A DNA stretch of 64,000 nt, taken from contig CM073595.1 of NCBI GenBank assembly GCA_037074705.1, positions 26,565,501 through 26,629,500 on the forward strand. Direction: 5' to 3'. Positions 1 to 11,677 of this stretch are shown here, piece after piece (position 1 is the first letter of the stretch; each line of letters opens with the position of its first letter). Source of the stretch: Zhengitettix transpicula (lineage: Eukaryota > Arthropoda > Insecta > Orthoptera > Tetrigidae). Below the pieces are notes generated by a model. The model had not been told where the DNA came from. It saw nothing but the letters and a program-made list of their open reading frames with translations, and searched no databases. Both the position numbers and the translations under genes were made by a program.

Positions 1-239
1 GGTATCCAGGACAGTGACGATTCTTAAAATTAAAAGTATTTTTCACAGGGGCACGATTTATTCCAAATATGGATGTCCAACTGGAAGTATCTTCGGGAAT
101 GGTGTGGGCGTGGTGAGTGCGAAATACAAATAAAACGCAATTTACATTTGTATATTGTTGAATATTTTTATTAGCTATTTCATGGAATTACAAAACAGAA
201 TTTGTAAGTTTCGGCTCTCCAGGTCAGACGTTTCGTTAA

Positions 240-1600
240 CAGAATTTATTGTTTGATGTTTCTAAAAATGGCGAATACTTGGCTGGTTCTTAACGATAGT
301 AATAATTCATCAGTATTTATTAAAATTGAAGAAACTTATAAATTATAGGACACAATTTTTGCAACACAGATAATCCGAAGAACACTCGTAAAAGTCTACA
401 GTAAATTATGAACAAAAAATTCTGATCAAACCAAAATGAATAATATAAATTTAATATAATCAGGAAAATAACCACTTTTACAGTCACAATGTTTTATTGT
501 ATTTTTTTATATATATTTTGTTTATCTTTCAGCTTAATTAGCCATTGTCGTCGGTCTTTGTAAAATGAAAAATAGATAAAAACATAAATTGAAATCCCTG
601 ATTATACATCATAAGGCAGTTAGAAACGTCCCCGATGTCTTTGAGAGTTCAAAACCTCCACGTTACGTAAGAGAGTAAAAGTTTCATAATTGGTGAATAT
701 TTGGGAGGCTCAAATTTAAATGAATTATCAAGTCATAATAGAAATAATTCTCAAGGAATGTGATGAACGAAAATAATGCATCTATAGAATGCTTTTAATT
801 TGTATATCATAAACTTTGCAACATACATAATTCGATGAACGTTTGGTAAATTCTAATGTAAATTTTGAAATAACAATTCAGTTAAAAATAAAACGAATAA
901 TATGTATAATATGTATAAAAGCTACATAAAACAGATATACATCGGGTCTAACAAAACTTGACTGTAAAATTTCAGAAATTTTCCTCACATTGAGAGGGGA
1001 AAAGAAATTCATTACAACATGGATCCGGAAATGCATAATTACAGCGTTATCCTAACTTCCGTATCTGATCGGTTTGTCTGAAGTTCAACTGACTAGTTGG
1101 AGCGCTCTGTTAAAATTAGTATATTTAAAATACGAAACGTACATGTTATCATGTTACGAAAATTAAATTTAAAACGTTGTATAATTGGCCTATTAATTTA
1201 AATAATTATATCTGTCTGGAAGAAAAGAATTTAATGGAGAAAAATTAAGATTCTTTAATTCATGACTTATTTAACTTGTAGCTCCTTCATAAATAATTAA
1301 AATATTCATTTTTTGTAGCGTAAGAAAACTGGAGTTTTTTTATAGCTTAAATTTCATTAAATAAACTTTCAAAGGGTGAGCAGGAAAAATATTGTTGATT
1401 TAATTAAATCTGGAACTGTTATACTTTAAACATCTTATTACGTCATGTTCATCTGTTAAAACACCTGGAAAAACACACGTAAAAACACCTGTAAAAACAC
1501 CAGCCACGATCGCTATCAACATACAACTCAAATAAATACCATCTGGAGTAAAATAGAAATGAGAAAAATAGTTTCACACAATATAGTTGACCAATTGAAA
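240..1600. repeat. Direct-repeat array, unit 1
   Basis: First clear unit of a diverged long direct repeat. Positions 455-1600 align with 1605-2220 plus 2775-3830. Shared landmarks are TTTATCTT(T/G)CAGCTTAATTAG (near 523 and 1670), CGTATCTGATCGGTTTGTCT (near 1062 and 2802), and CACGATCGCTATCAACATAC (near 1505 and 3730). Positions 240-440 also resemble 700-905, so a further, older unit lies partly at the left edge. There is no open reading frame. The biological nature is unknown: it could be a tandemly duplicated non-coding stretch or part of a large element. Divergence between units is substantial by eye, so the duplication is old. Confidence 0.7.
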
Positions 1601-2223
1601 AAAATAATATTCAGGAAAACAACCAGTTTTACAGTCGCAATAATTTATTGTATGTTTATTTGTTTTGTTTATCTTGCAGCTTAATTAGCCATAGTTTTCT
1701 GTCTTTGTGAAATAAAGTACAGATAGAAACATAAATCTAAATGCCTGACCATAAAACGTCATAAGGCAATTTAATATATAAATATGTGTTATCTAAATAT
1801 ATAAAGAAATTTACCGAGTTTCTTTGAGAGATCAAAATCTCCCCGTTACATAAGAGATTAAAAATTAGAGAGTTGTTTAGGGAAATTTAAATGAATTAAC
1901 GAGTCACAATACAAATAATTCATCAGTATTTCATAATTTTCAAGGAATGTAATAAAAGAAGATAATGCAACTATAAAATTCTTTTAATTTATGTATCACA
2001 AACTTTGCAACATACATGATTCTATAAACGTTTGGTAAATTCTTATGTAACTCGTGAAAAAGTAATTCAGTTAAAAATAAATCGAATAATATTTATAATG
2101 GCAAAAGCTACATAAAACAGTTATATATCGGGTGTAACAAAATTCGACGGCAAAAGTCAGAAATGGATTCCCCACATTGAGAGAAGAAAATAAGTGTATT
2201 ATAACAGGGATCTCGAAATGCAT

Positions 2224-2246
2224 CGTAGCATGATAGTTTTATTATT

Positions 2247-2282
<36 letters not shown>

Positions 2283-2774
2283 TCTTATTTTATTTTAATT
2301 AGATATTAGCAAGGGTTGAGAGCTTGGCAAGTTGGAATTTGACCAGGCACCGCCGTGACGGAGAGATAATCCCTAAGGTCTGGTGTTAGGCACGTCGGCT
2401 GTTGACCCTCGGAAGTTACCTGGACTGTCGCACCGTGGGAAATGTCTCTCAAAAAATCCCAGAAAGTGAATTAACACGTGACTGCCTGAACCAATCACAT
2501 TTCTTGGTTCAGGAAAGATCGATCGAAAATTGGTCGAGAACATCGAAATTTCACATCCAGCGAAGGGGCTGTAAAGTTAGTGTAGAAGGACTCCTCGACG
2601 AACCGTCGCCAGGGACGAACATACAGCCCCAAACTTGCATCATCCAGCTACCCGGCTAGCTGAACACGCATAATTTGTATTTATTTTATTTTATTTTTCT
2701 CATGTTCAGTTAAATGATTATTAGATTCTGTAAAATATACCTTTACTTCATCATTTAATAAACCTACCACTACA
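2224..2774 (+). mobile_element. Solo LTR (Ty3/gypsy-like by target duplication)
   Basis: 551-bp insertion flanked by GCAT at 2220-2223 and 2775-2778. The paralogous unit 1 has a single GCAT at 1033-1036 in the same context (GGAAATGCATAATTAC), so this is an insertion with a 4-bp target duplication. The left end CGTAGCATG and right end CCACTACA are compatible with TG...CA termini with the first T changed to C. It contains a TA run (2249-2281) and an AATAAA signal about 20 bp before the right end (near 2755), as expected of an R/U5 region. An 85-codon open frame inside (2402-2659) has no recognisable homology and is probably chance. Calling it an LTR is an inference from termini, TSD length and polyadenylation signal. 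Confidence 0.6.
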
Positions 2775-3174
2775 GCATAATTACATAATTATCCTAACTT
2801 TCGTATCTGATCGGTTTGTCTGAAGTTCAACTGACTAGTTGGAGCGCTCTGTTAAGATTAGTTTATTTAAAATGCAAAGCATACATGTGATCATGTTACT
2901 AAAATTATATTTAAAACGTTGAATGTTTGGCCTATTAATTTAAATAATGATATGTGTCTGGAAGATAATAATTTAGTGTAGTAAGTATTTAGTGTAGTAA
3001 AACACAATTAAAATGTCAAGTCCTTATTATATTAAATACTAATAATCGACATTCGTTGTTAAATAAAAACATAATTTACTTGTTTTTTCTGTTTTTCGTT
3101 GAACTGTTTTTTAATAATCACATATAACGTGGATAAATTGGCAAAGATGTGATGTTCTGTTGAAGGTCACGGTT

Positions 3175-3520
3175 ATTTCTATAAAACAAAGATTTCACAC
3201 AACCACTAACAAAGAAATCTAGAGAGGCCAGTTCACTCACCGTACGGGTGAAATAACCCTTCCTGGAACGTTTTCATGTACCATTGCGATAATATCGAGC
3301 GCTGCGTGACGTGTGGCACCGTCCTATTGGAAGGCAACACTGTTCGCGACAACACTTGCCACATCTGGCCACTAAGCACGAAATTTCTGTCATAGGGACA
3401 CACGGCTTTTGGTAATACGACTTTATTATTTCCATCCACGGTGATGTTTTCTAGATTACTCTGTACGAATGACTCAAACATACAATAAAATCCAGGAATT
3501 CGTTGCAATTGTAATTATAA
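3175..3520 (-). pseudogene. DDE transposase fragment (IS630/Tc1-mariner superfamily type)
   Basis: Read on the minus strand, the frame other than the longest ORF gives a stop-interrupted stretch with DGATRHAALDIIAMVH, then VPGRVISP and VNWP. This matches the second-aspartate region of IS630/Tc1-mariner-type transposases (consensus QQDGAT-HTA...PGRVIS). There is at least one stop in place of the glutamine before DGAT, and the frame is lost upstream. The 91-codon ORF in the other frame (3233-3508) is a shadow. The fragment sits inside the second insertion of array unit 2. It is too short to name a family. Confidence 0.55.
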
Positions 3521-3839
3521 TAAATCAGAAATACTTCATATATTAATTTTTTTGTGGCAAAAGGAAACTAGAGTACTTTTTGATAGCTCAGATTGAATTA
3601 GATAATCATTTAAAGAGTGAACAGGGAAAATATAGTTGATTTTATTAATTCTGGAACAATTATATTTTAGAAGCTTTAAACGTCTTACTGCGTCATATTC
3701 ATCTGTTTAAACAACTGTAAAACACCAGGCACGATCGCTATCAACATACGACTTGAGAAAATACCATCAAGAGAAAAATCGAAATGAGAAAAATAGTATC
3801 ACACAAATATAGTTGACAAATTTGAAAACAATCATCATA

Positions 3840-4540
3840 TTTTACTTATGAGTTGAGTTTGAATTTTATTTTGTTAATGTCACGTTACGTATCTGACAGT
3901 TTCATAAATTCTTACAGCGAATGGAATTCACAAGTTGTTATGAAGTTCTTTCTAAGGAGCACAAAATTTCAAGTTTAATCGTTACTCACGGGGACGCGAA
4001 AATTCATTTGTTCTTGTTTGTAATTAAGGAAAAATGTCTCTCGCCCCTCCCCCCCCCCTCCCCGTGCTTCGTATTTGTGAAAATATTAATAGCGAAGTTG
4101 GCGTACCTAATGTGTTGTCGTCGTATTCCATGTCACATTTCACATTCACAAAAATTACTTTCTTCTTCTAGCGAAATATTTGTCACTGTTTCAATTTTAA
4201 TAATCATTCCTCGCGCTATTTTCTATAGTCATAGTGTGGTATTGAAACGTTTAATAATGGCAATAAATGTAGAATAATTTACTAATGAGCTATCTGCAAG
4301 GCGAAGATAAACGATTGTTAATTTCAGTAATTAACGAAGAGATTTATAGGAGATTGTGCTGCCCCATTCATTTAAGAGAGTCAAGAAATGTAAATTTTCT
4401 ACATCCCAGAAGAAGATCGAATTAGGAATTAAAAGTTTTAATTTAACGTCTTTTTGAATTAATAAAACAATTCATGGCCATGTAAGACACTTTTTTATTT
4501 ATATCAAACGTTTAGATGTGGTAGTTTATCGTTACAATTT
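3840..4540. other. No gene seen; AT-rich with a C tract
   Basis: AT-rich non-coding sequence. It holds a C-rich run at about 4044-4062. The 118-codon ORF at 3921-4277 shows no domain, runs through this low-complexity run and is probably chance. Confidence 0.4.
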
Positions 4541-4549
4541 GGAAAAAAG

Positions 4550-4584
4550 CTGAAGATGTTCGGAAAAGGTATCGAAACGTCGTC
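4550..4584 (+). other. Penelope-type tail / hammerhead-like core (degenerate)
   Basis: CTGAAGA at 4550-4556 is followed 17 bases later by CGAAACGTC (about 4573-4581). This order (CTGANGA, short stem, GAAAC, GTC) is that of the hammerhead ribozymes found in Penelope-like element terminal repeats. The predicted stem II is weak (about four pairs), so activity is doubtful. No adjacent RT is present. Confidence 0.3.
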
Positions 4585-4739
4585 ATAATATAAATAAAAA
4601 TTGTCCGTATATGGTTTTTAATTATTTTATAAAATGAGGAACTATTACAGCATGGAGAAGAGTAACATAAATTTATGTTGAAATTAATAAAAAAATTTAT
4701 TTTCATCTGTTTTATTAAAATAATAAATTAAAGAAATCA

Positions 4740-5860
4740 ACTTTCCTTTCAGTCATTTTAAAATATTTCATTACTTTAACGGCGTTTCACTCCGTTTTTG
4801 TACTTCTTTTATGTTTCATTAAAGCTATGTTACTACGGTAACAATTTTGTGTCAAAATTTTTTTAATATTACAGTAATTTTATTCTTCTAATGTAGTATT
4901 TTAATTCAAATCAGAAAATAAATTTATGAACCTAATGTTTTTAAAATCATAATTTATTCATTTATCATAAAAGTAACAAAATAATAGATTATTAATATTT
5001 CTAAATTTTAACTTAACAATATGTGAATGTAGACTGTTGGAAGTTGTTTTAATATGCAGCAATGCTGATAAATTTTCTTCATTTTCTAAGATTTCCACAT
5101 TATTTTAATGAAATCCATGGTTTTCTTCTAATTTATGATTGAAAGTTTTGTAATAGTTTTATGTTCCTTTAATCTAGTTTTAAGAGATTTTCATAAATAG
5201 CAAAAAAAGAAGAGATTCTGAAAGATTACTGAGGACCATGTTAATACGTTTCATTGGGAAGCAATTATTTGGGGGGAATGTTTTTCTCAAAATCGTTTCT
5301 GTTTCGAAATAGGATTAAATAAGTAACCGTAAGCTTACGTTGGTTATATAAGAAGTGCTATTAACAAATTGACTGTTGTTGCTTTGAAATGTACTTCACT
5401 TAATTTCGTGTAAAAGGTTTTGAGACGAAATCCAATTAAAGTGGTTCAGGTAGGTTCAAAGAGTTCTTCCCACGTTTTTCCTGTTCATTAATTAATACCT
5501 AGTCTCTCTCGATAATATTTTAAATACGGCACAATTCCTGACTATAGATACTGTCAAAGTGTCTGCGGCTAAGAGCTAAAATATTTTGAAGATATAATTT
5601 CAGTCTAAGGAACAGTTGACGTGCTTGTACACGATTTTTATGTACTTTAAAATATTGTTCGGTTCTATTTTTCCATAACATTAATTTAATATATAATTTC
5701 CCTTCTATATTTGTAATAAATTTAGACGAGATAGGTTTTAAGAACTTAACGTTGCTTGGAATTTTATTAAATTATATTTTGAAGTAAAAATTATTAATTT
5801 CTCAGAATTTTAATTTAATTGTATGAACTCACTTTTTACTGCGTTTTCTAGAATTTCTAA
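4740..5860. other. No gene seen; AT-rich
   Basis: About 1.1 kb of very AT-rich sequence with frequent stops in all frames. I see no repeat shared with the rest of the window, no RNA gene and no domain. Confidence 0.4.
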
Positions 5861-5863
5861 TAT

Positions 5864-6043
5864 TTACTTTGCGCTGCCATCGACGGGTACTTTGGCTGCT
5901 GTGAAGCCCCAGGTCTTGTTATTATGTGGGAGAAATTTCCTGGAACTGTCAATGGTCAGGACTGTTCCTCTGTTCCAACTGTAGGCTAGTACAAGGATGA
6001 GCTCAATGATGCTGTGATTCCTCTCGATAAATTCTGGGAACTG
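5864..6043 (-). pseudogene. Unidentified 59-codon open frame, possible exon or transposon remnant
   Basis: On the minus strand a stop-to-stop frame with no ATG reads SIIELILVLAYSW followed by VLTIDSSRKF and WGFTAAKVPVDG. It is GC-richer than its surroundings and has protein-like composition. The hydrophobic run followed by YSW is reminiscent of the first helix of several transposase N-terminal regions, but I cannot assign it. It might be a chance frame. Confidence 0.25.
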
Positions 6044-6254
6044 TTACCTCAAATTATTCCCATTGTCTGCTCCTTCTACAATCTCCAATATTTACAAAAC
6101 TAATATAAATTTTCTTACATATTCTACTTTATAGTTTCACTGGTTCGTTTTCTTGTTGATTCTTCCATTTTTCCCGACTGAATCTCTCTGCCTATTGATT
6201 ACTAAGTCTCTCACTCTAGCTGCTCATTCTCCCTGTCCGCGGTGACTTCCACCA

Positions 6255-7264
6255 TATATATATCTCACCATATAAATATTTTGTTTGGCGGCACCAATCT
6301 CAAAGAACGACAGTGACGGCGGGCTTCTTTGTCGCCGAGATTTGGTGGGAACTGCGAGCGTGGGAGCTACGAGTGTGAAAACTGCGAGCGTTGTACGGAT
6401 TTCAGTTGGTGACACTCTGGCGAAGAGAGTTAGTTGGTTGGTGATCGTCGAGGAGAGAGGCGGCTTTGGGGTGATAGGAAAGATCGGTCAAGGAAGTGAA
6501 GAACTCAGTAAAATGGTTCTAAATATTTGATATGCATTGTTAAGCCTTGAAAAAATTACAATGCTGCGGAGATTGAATGTTTAAAAGAATTGAACTCTGT
6601 TATTGGTGTTCGTTACAGTTTATGGAACCTTTATGAATAGACTGGTGACTACGGTCCAACTATTTTGTAATCTGTATATAATTGGGGTCACATTAACACT
6701 GACCTGTTTCCAATGACTGGTGGCCACGGGCGAAACATCTTCGGTCCGTACGAGGGATCCTTTTGTTTGAAGCTGTGAAAATATGGAACCGTGTGTTTTG
6801 TTCAAGTGTAGAGTCTATGAATAATGGCCTTTTTAGTGAAGTGTGTTCCCACGCTCTAACCGTTAAGTCCGGTACCAGAAAGACAGTTGTAAGTACAAGT
6901 CAAAATAATAAATGTGCGTAAACGGTAATTAAGGGTATAGTCAGATTTCGTTTCTGTAATTTCATATTCCGTTAGTGTCAATTTGTTTGAATTGTAAATT
7001 TTCAATTTATTTGTTGATTGTTTCTTACTTATCAAACCCAGTAAAGACCCTGAGAAGAAGAGTTATTTAGATTGATTTGTTTGTAAAATACAAAAGTTTG
7101 TATTTTCTTTAAATGCCACAAATTATAAAAAGAATAACTAATTGATTTGTAAATTTTGATTGAATGTGGTGTACTAAAGTAGGGCAAATAATTTGTACAT
7201 TTAATTAATAAATTTGTTTTAATAATCATTAATTTTTTTAAAATGAACTATTCTTTTATTTATT

Positions 7265-7267
<3 letters not shown>
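6255..7267 (+). repeat. TA-nested LTR-like family, copy 1 (diverged)
   Basis: Contains the family's ordered blocks: GGCGGCACCAA and CTTTGTCGCCGAGAT near the left end, GGCCTTTTTAGTGAA (about 6827), GGTACCAG (6872), the donor-like GTAAGTACA (6889), GTCAGATTTCG (about 6940), CAGTAAAGACCCTGAG (about 7040). It ends with TATTACA at 7267, immediately followed by a TA microsatellite (7268-7312). The left end is eroded and its position is approximate. No protein is encoded; the overlapping small ORFs on both strands are chance frames. Confidence 0.6.

Positions 7268-7312
<45 letters not shown>
7268..7312. repeat. TA microsatellite
   Basis: Uninterrupted TA dinucleotide run directly abutting the right end of copy 1 of the TA-nested family. 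Confidence 0.95.
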
Positions 7313-7313
<1 letters not shown>

Positions 7314-7559
7314 TCCTAAAATTTTCTAAAATAAATGTTCCAGCATATTTATAATATTGAAGTACTGAGTCAGTCGACTTTTCCCAGTAAGATCTGTCTT
7401 ACGGTAATATCGTAAGATGTTATGAAACGTATTTACACTCCAGGCGGCCAATTTTTTTCCAGCTTTCTCATAACATTGCCTATTTTTAGAAAAACAAATT
7501 TTTATTATAAAAAAATTCAAACTAAATGTTGTATGGGTTTAATTTAAGACGTCTGAAAT

Positions 7560-7812
7560 TAACATTTGTCAACAAAAGCTGTGAATTGACGTGTACGTCA
7601 AATTTTATATATATCGAAATTGAAAGTGATTGTTCAAAATATTCTTATGTTGCAACAAAACTAAACGGAAAAATTTCAGGAATGGGTTCCTCGTATTGAT
7701 AGACGGGAAAAGTTACAACATGGTCCCGGAAATGCGTAATTAGAAGTTACCTGAACCTCCGCATCTGATCGGTTTGTATGACGTTCAACTGACTAGTTGG
7801 AGCGCTCTGTTC
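7560..7812. repeat. Array unit 3 (partial)
   Basis: Diverged partial copy of the 5' array. It shares the conserved stretch ATCTGATCGGTTTGTATGA followed by TTCAACTGACTAGTTGGAGC and GCTCTGTT (7765-7811) with 1064-1113 and 2804-2853. Upstream text also matches positions 950-1040. It lies about 4 kb beyond the other units. Confidence 0.6.
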
Positions 7813-9030
7813 ACAAATCAGATGATATATTCAAAGTGACATCCTTTAGACTGAAAACAGGCAGTTGCTCTTCTTCGCATCGAGTTTCGAACACAATATA
7901 AAATGTTCGTTGTAATACGTACTGTGTGACAGGTTGCCACAATGCCCACACAACATCTACTAACCGATATTGATCGTACTTTCGGCCGCTTAATTTATGC
8001 ACATTGTATATTACCTACAGTACAGTTCATATTTGAAATTTATTTACGTTGTATAAGTGGTTTCCATGAATTTTAAGAATTAATTCCGCTAAACGGAGTA
8101 CAATATATATAGGGATATGTCGGGAATTATTACTTTTCTGAGACTTTTTATCTGGTATTTTCTCGTGCACCTTATACGTATGTAATTTTGAATGGCGACG
8201 GCGCCGATGGAGGTCTTATATCTTGACTTCATATGGGAATGTATCCCGAATCATTCGGAAACGCCAGGGTATTTCAAATTAGGACTACGCACGGAATTGC
8301 GGTGGACTGTTGCTTATGGAATTGATTACGTTATTCAGCGAGACGAATGGCCAATCGCGAATGTGGTTTGGACTCTATTTATGTATGGCGGGTACATTGC
8401 GTTATTTGTTATGTAAGACTATCGCGCACGATCAGTTCCTTTCCCTGTGCTATTGCAAGAGCCTTCGTCCACTCGCAGCCAACAATATCTTTCTCCGCAT
8501 CTATTATATATTTTACCTTTCTAAGAATAAATTAACTTAGTTTAGCATTTGAGAATATATAGTGCTGTAGAAGCGAATGATACGAACCATTTCTACTTTC
8601 AGACCTGTAAAGGACGAAATATCCTTAGTGCTCGATAAAAAGAAATAGGATTCTTTAACATTGTCTGGAAAGAGAAATGATCACGGAAATATTATGAAAG
8701 TCAACAGAAGTAAAGAAGAACTAGGTTCAAGTAAAATAATTTCAACAGCGACAATTGGGTCAGAGTTCTGTTAGGAGTCACTTTCCGGTCATTCTTATGA
8801 AATTTTTCTGGTTACCCCAAATCGTTCAGAGGAATCTTGGAATAAGGACGCAATACAAGGGTAGAAGAACAACCTAACCGGGAAGTTCAATGTCATAATT
8901 AAACTCAGCGACATCCATAACCCCGGATTAGATATCGATCTTGGTTGTTTTCGCGTTATTTTTATGTGACACGCATCCACCCCCATCCCTAAAGTTTCTC
9001 TCCTCCAATACCGAAGGGGTTGAAATTATA
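7813..9030. other. No supported gene; two unassigned ORFs
   Basis: A 63-codon minus ORF (7811-8002) and a 74-codon plus ORF (8192-8416, starting MATAPMEVLYLDFIWECIPN) lie here. The second is somewhat GC-richer than its flanks and could be an exon or old element, but neither shows a recognisable domain. The rest is AT-rich with nothing I can identify. Confidence 0.25.
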
Positions 9031-9034
9031 CACA

Positions 9035-9250
9035 AATGGCAGCATCAATGACCACGAAAAGATTTGTTTCGACGAAAATATCGGCCGTTTTAGCGTGTTT
9101 GAAAATTTCCACACCCGCCAACCCACGTCCATAAGGGTGGTGGAAATGTTTTTCCCACAGTGTTTGTTTCCAGTTAAAAAGAAACATGTGTTTAAAATTT
9201 AGTCGAATTTTCTCCTCGTGTGTAGTTTTGTATGCGGAACATAACAAACA
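9035..9250 (+). repeat. Interspersed repeat F2, copy 1
   Basis: Shares the core CCCACAGTGTTTGTTTCC(A/G)G, then GAA(A/C)A(T/C)GTGT and ATTTGTATGCGGAAC-like text, with 22835-22990 and 43040-43235 on the plus strand and with 52140-52310 on the minus strand. The left part (TATCGGCCGTTTTAGCGTG, then AAAATTTCCACACCC) matches 43075-43120. No coding capacity is evident and the element class is unknown. Confidence 0.6.
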
Positions 9251-9259
9251 TAACCACAT

Positions 9260-10240
9260 ACAAGCAGTCAGTTTTATTTTTTAGTTAAATTAGATGACCA
9301 TTAAAACTGAGGGCTACTTAAGACAGGAATAAACACACTCAAAGAAGTTAATATGTGGCAGTCGCTTATGGTACTTAAAAGTCTGTATGAACTAAATAAT
9401 TAAACTGTAAGGTCTTCTGATTATACTCTTCTATTTTTTCCATCTAAAGGACAATTCTACGTATGTACCTAAAACGTTGACGAACAAACAATTTAATATT
9501 AACAATGTTTTTTTCAGCGTTTTAGATACTCAGTTCTATTTTGTCGGAGTACGTTAACCTCAGCATTTGAAACGAAGAAGTTGAAATGATTCAAACATCA
9601 CAATATTCTAATGAATACAATTCGATCCTGACAGAAAGTATGTTTCCGAGGCGAGGCAGGATAAGTACGTCAGCTGGAACAGAGAATTAAATCCAATGTC
9701 ATTTTGGAGAGCAACGAAGCAACATTTCATTGACTGAGGGAATCGTTTACATATTTTAATGGATTGTCGTTTTGGAAAAGCATGGAACGTGATTTTTTAG
9801 TATTTTTATTGGTTTCAGTTTGAATATTGGATTGGTTGAGATTTTGCCTAACATTCACGGACATTGGAGAATAAATTGTCGTTCAGAATTACAAATTTAC
9901 TTATTACAGATTTGTATGTTCGGCAGCCTAATTTACAGTTGACTAGAGGGAACCCTGACGACCTTGAGTTTTGTGGTTATTTCCTGACATTTCTGCGCGC
10001 CACCGGTGACAGGAGCCCACAATTTGATTCCCATCTCGACAGGAGTTTTTTGTCAATTAGCAGGAATGTAAACAACTGCCGTGATATCTTTTTATTTGAT
10101 TATGCTTTGACAATCATAATTTTTATTTTTGCAGTAAGACCCTGAATACTACCTTGAGGTACATTTTATGTCTGTATTAAGTGTTATAAAAATAAAATGG
10201 TTATTTGTTCTTTGCCTCATTAAATAATTTAGTTGTATTA
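9260..10240. other. No gene seen
   Basis: AT-rich non-coding DNA. A 93-codon ORF at 9864-10145 has no domain and no shared copy in the window. Confidence 0.35.
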
Positions 10241-10287
10241 ATTTGTGAATAAAGTTTTATTTTCATTACGAAAAGGGTTAGTTAAAG

Positions 10288-10424
10288 TATCAGGTTGGAA
10301 AACTGTCGGCCGGACCGGAAATCGAACCCGGGTCTCAGTACGCTTGGTTAGTTTAAGCACCCACATACTAAGAAGCAGACCCGTGTTCAATTCCCGGTCC
10401 GTTTTAGAATTTTCCATCCTGAGA
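10288..10424. repeat. tRNA-like SINE hairpin, copy 1
   Basis: Imperfect palindrome. The left arm TATCAGGTTGGAAAA...GGACCGGAAATCGAACCCGG is repeated in inverse orientation on the right (GTGTTCAATTCCCGGTCC...TTTTCCATCCTGAGA). Each arm carries a B-box-like GGTTCGATTCC relative facing outward. The central ~40 bp contains CTTGGTTAGTTTAAGC, resembling an A box. Related hairpins are at 38703-39112 and 59040-59200. It is not a functional tRNA gene, because no cloverleaf can be completed on one strand. Confidence 0.6.
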
Positions 10425-10429
10425 TTTAA

Positions 10430-11540
10430 ATTAAATTTTTTACCGATATGGCTTAGCTCTGGTTGAAGCTTCTTTTGTTCTTTCTGACTAGAAAATTTAT
10501 TTTTATTTAGTACGTTTACACTTTTTTATATATATTTTATATATATATATATATTAAAAATATGCTTCCACAATTAACTAACCTGATTTATAGACCTCCA
10601 GATATGTTTAAAGAACTTATTTTTTCAAAATAAATTATTTATTCGACACGATGAATCAAATTTGGTATTTGGCTGAGGATATTTTACTTTGTAGTATATA
10701 GAAGAAAAAATAGAAAATATCTGGTTCTTGGTGTTCACGGCGACTGACAGACTGACGTCAATAACGAGACACGTGACACTTGCTGTCGTATTGTATCAAA
10801 TCAGTTTCTCGTCATCCTGTCGTCACATCCGTGTAAGTGACAACCTTACAGCGCCTTACGATCGCAAAGGAATTCAAAGCAGTCGTACTCTTAGTGAAAT
10901 ATAATGTTTGGCGTTCGATAAATAATATTTTATTAATATTCTACCTGTTAAATTGTTGTAACTGATTATAATTACAAGAGAAATAAATCCAAATAGTGTG
11001 AATTTATAAACGCAAGTGAATAGCTGTTTCTGAAAAGATTTCTATAATTTTTTTGTAGATTTCGGAAGAGTACTAAAATGAAATAGTGGTAACAATAATT
11101 ACATACAGTCTATGGATAATTTTTATAATTAAAATACCTCCCAAAATATCTTATTTTTATATAACTTTCTTTAAATAGTAACAATAATTATTTTAGTTAT
11201 CGATATTATATATTTATTTTATTTTATTGCTTTCTAACGAAAGCCCTACTCCCTGTACAAATTTTTGAAGTGACCCTTACTCAATTATTTCTATAGGTAA
11301 ATCATTATACAAAACAAGATCGCTTTTAAATATCGATCTTTTGTTCCAAATTAAATCTCTTATCTTATACTGTTGAATATTGGCTTGACAAGTTTCGATG
11401 CTATAGCACTGCTGGAATTATTTCCTGATTGTCATGAAACATAATATTACATTTCTCATAGCCTTACTAAATTTAGTTCTCTTTTAAATTTCCTTATATC
11501 AGCTTCAATTTATTTTTATTCTTGTAATAAATTTTTCTCC
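10430..11540. other. No gene seen; AT-rich
   Basis: Non-coding AT-rich stretch with a short TA run at about 10527-10554. Positions 10735-10870 are GC-richer (GACTGACAGACTGACGTCA and neighbours) but show no frame or repeat I recognise. Confidence 0.4.

Positions 11541-11543
<3 letters not shown>

Positions 11544-11595
<52 letters not shown>
11544..11595. repeat. TA microsatellite
   Basis: Long TA run with one TG interruption. Unlike most others here, it is not flanked by a TA-nested family copy that I can recognise. Confidence 0.95.
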
Positions 11596-11677
11596 TATAA
11601 CTATAACTAAATTATAACTACACAATCGCTAAGAATAATAACAACAATAATTGAAATTATATCTGGCTTGTATTAAA

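Larger units (their letters stand above)
1601..3835. repeat. Direct-repeat array, unit 2 (with two insertions)
   Basis: Second unit of the array. Sequence collinear with unit 1 is interrupted twice: by 2224-2774 (a solo LTR, see its entry) and by about 2985-3540, which contains a DDE transposase fragment absent from unit 1. The unit ends with the same AATATAGTTGAC text that closes unit 1. Unit 1 therefore serves as the empty-site reference for both insertions. Confidence 0.65.

Noticed and set aside
2402..2659. 85-codon ORF inside the 551-bp insertion
   Set aside because: Lies wholly within a solo LTR and shows no domain.
3921..4277. 118-codon ORF as a gene
   Set aside because: Runs through a C-tract, has no domain, and the composition follows local AT bias.
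7268..7312. TA runs as promoters (TATA boxes)
   Set aside because: They are long microsatellites serving as element insertion sites; no transcript-start context supports a promoter role.
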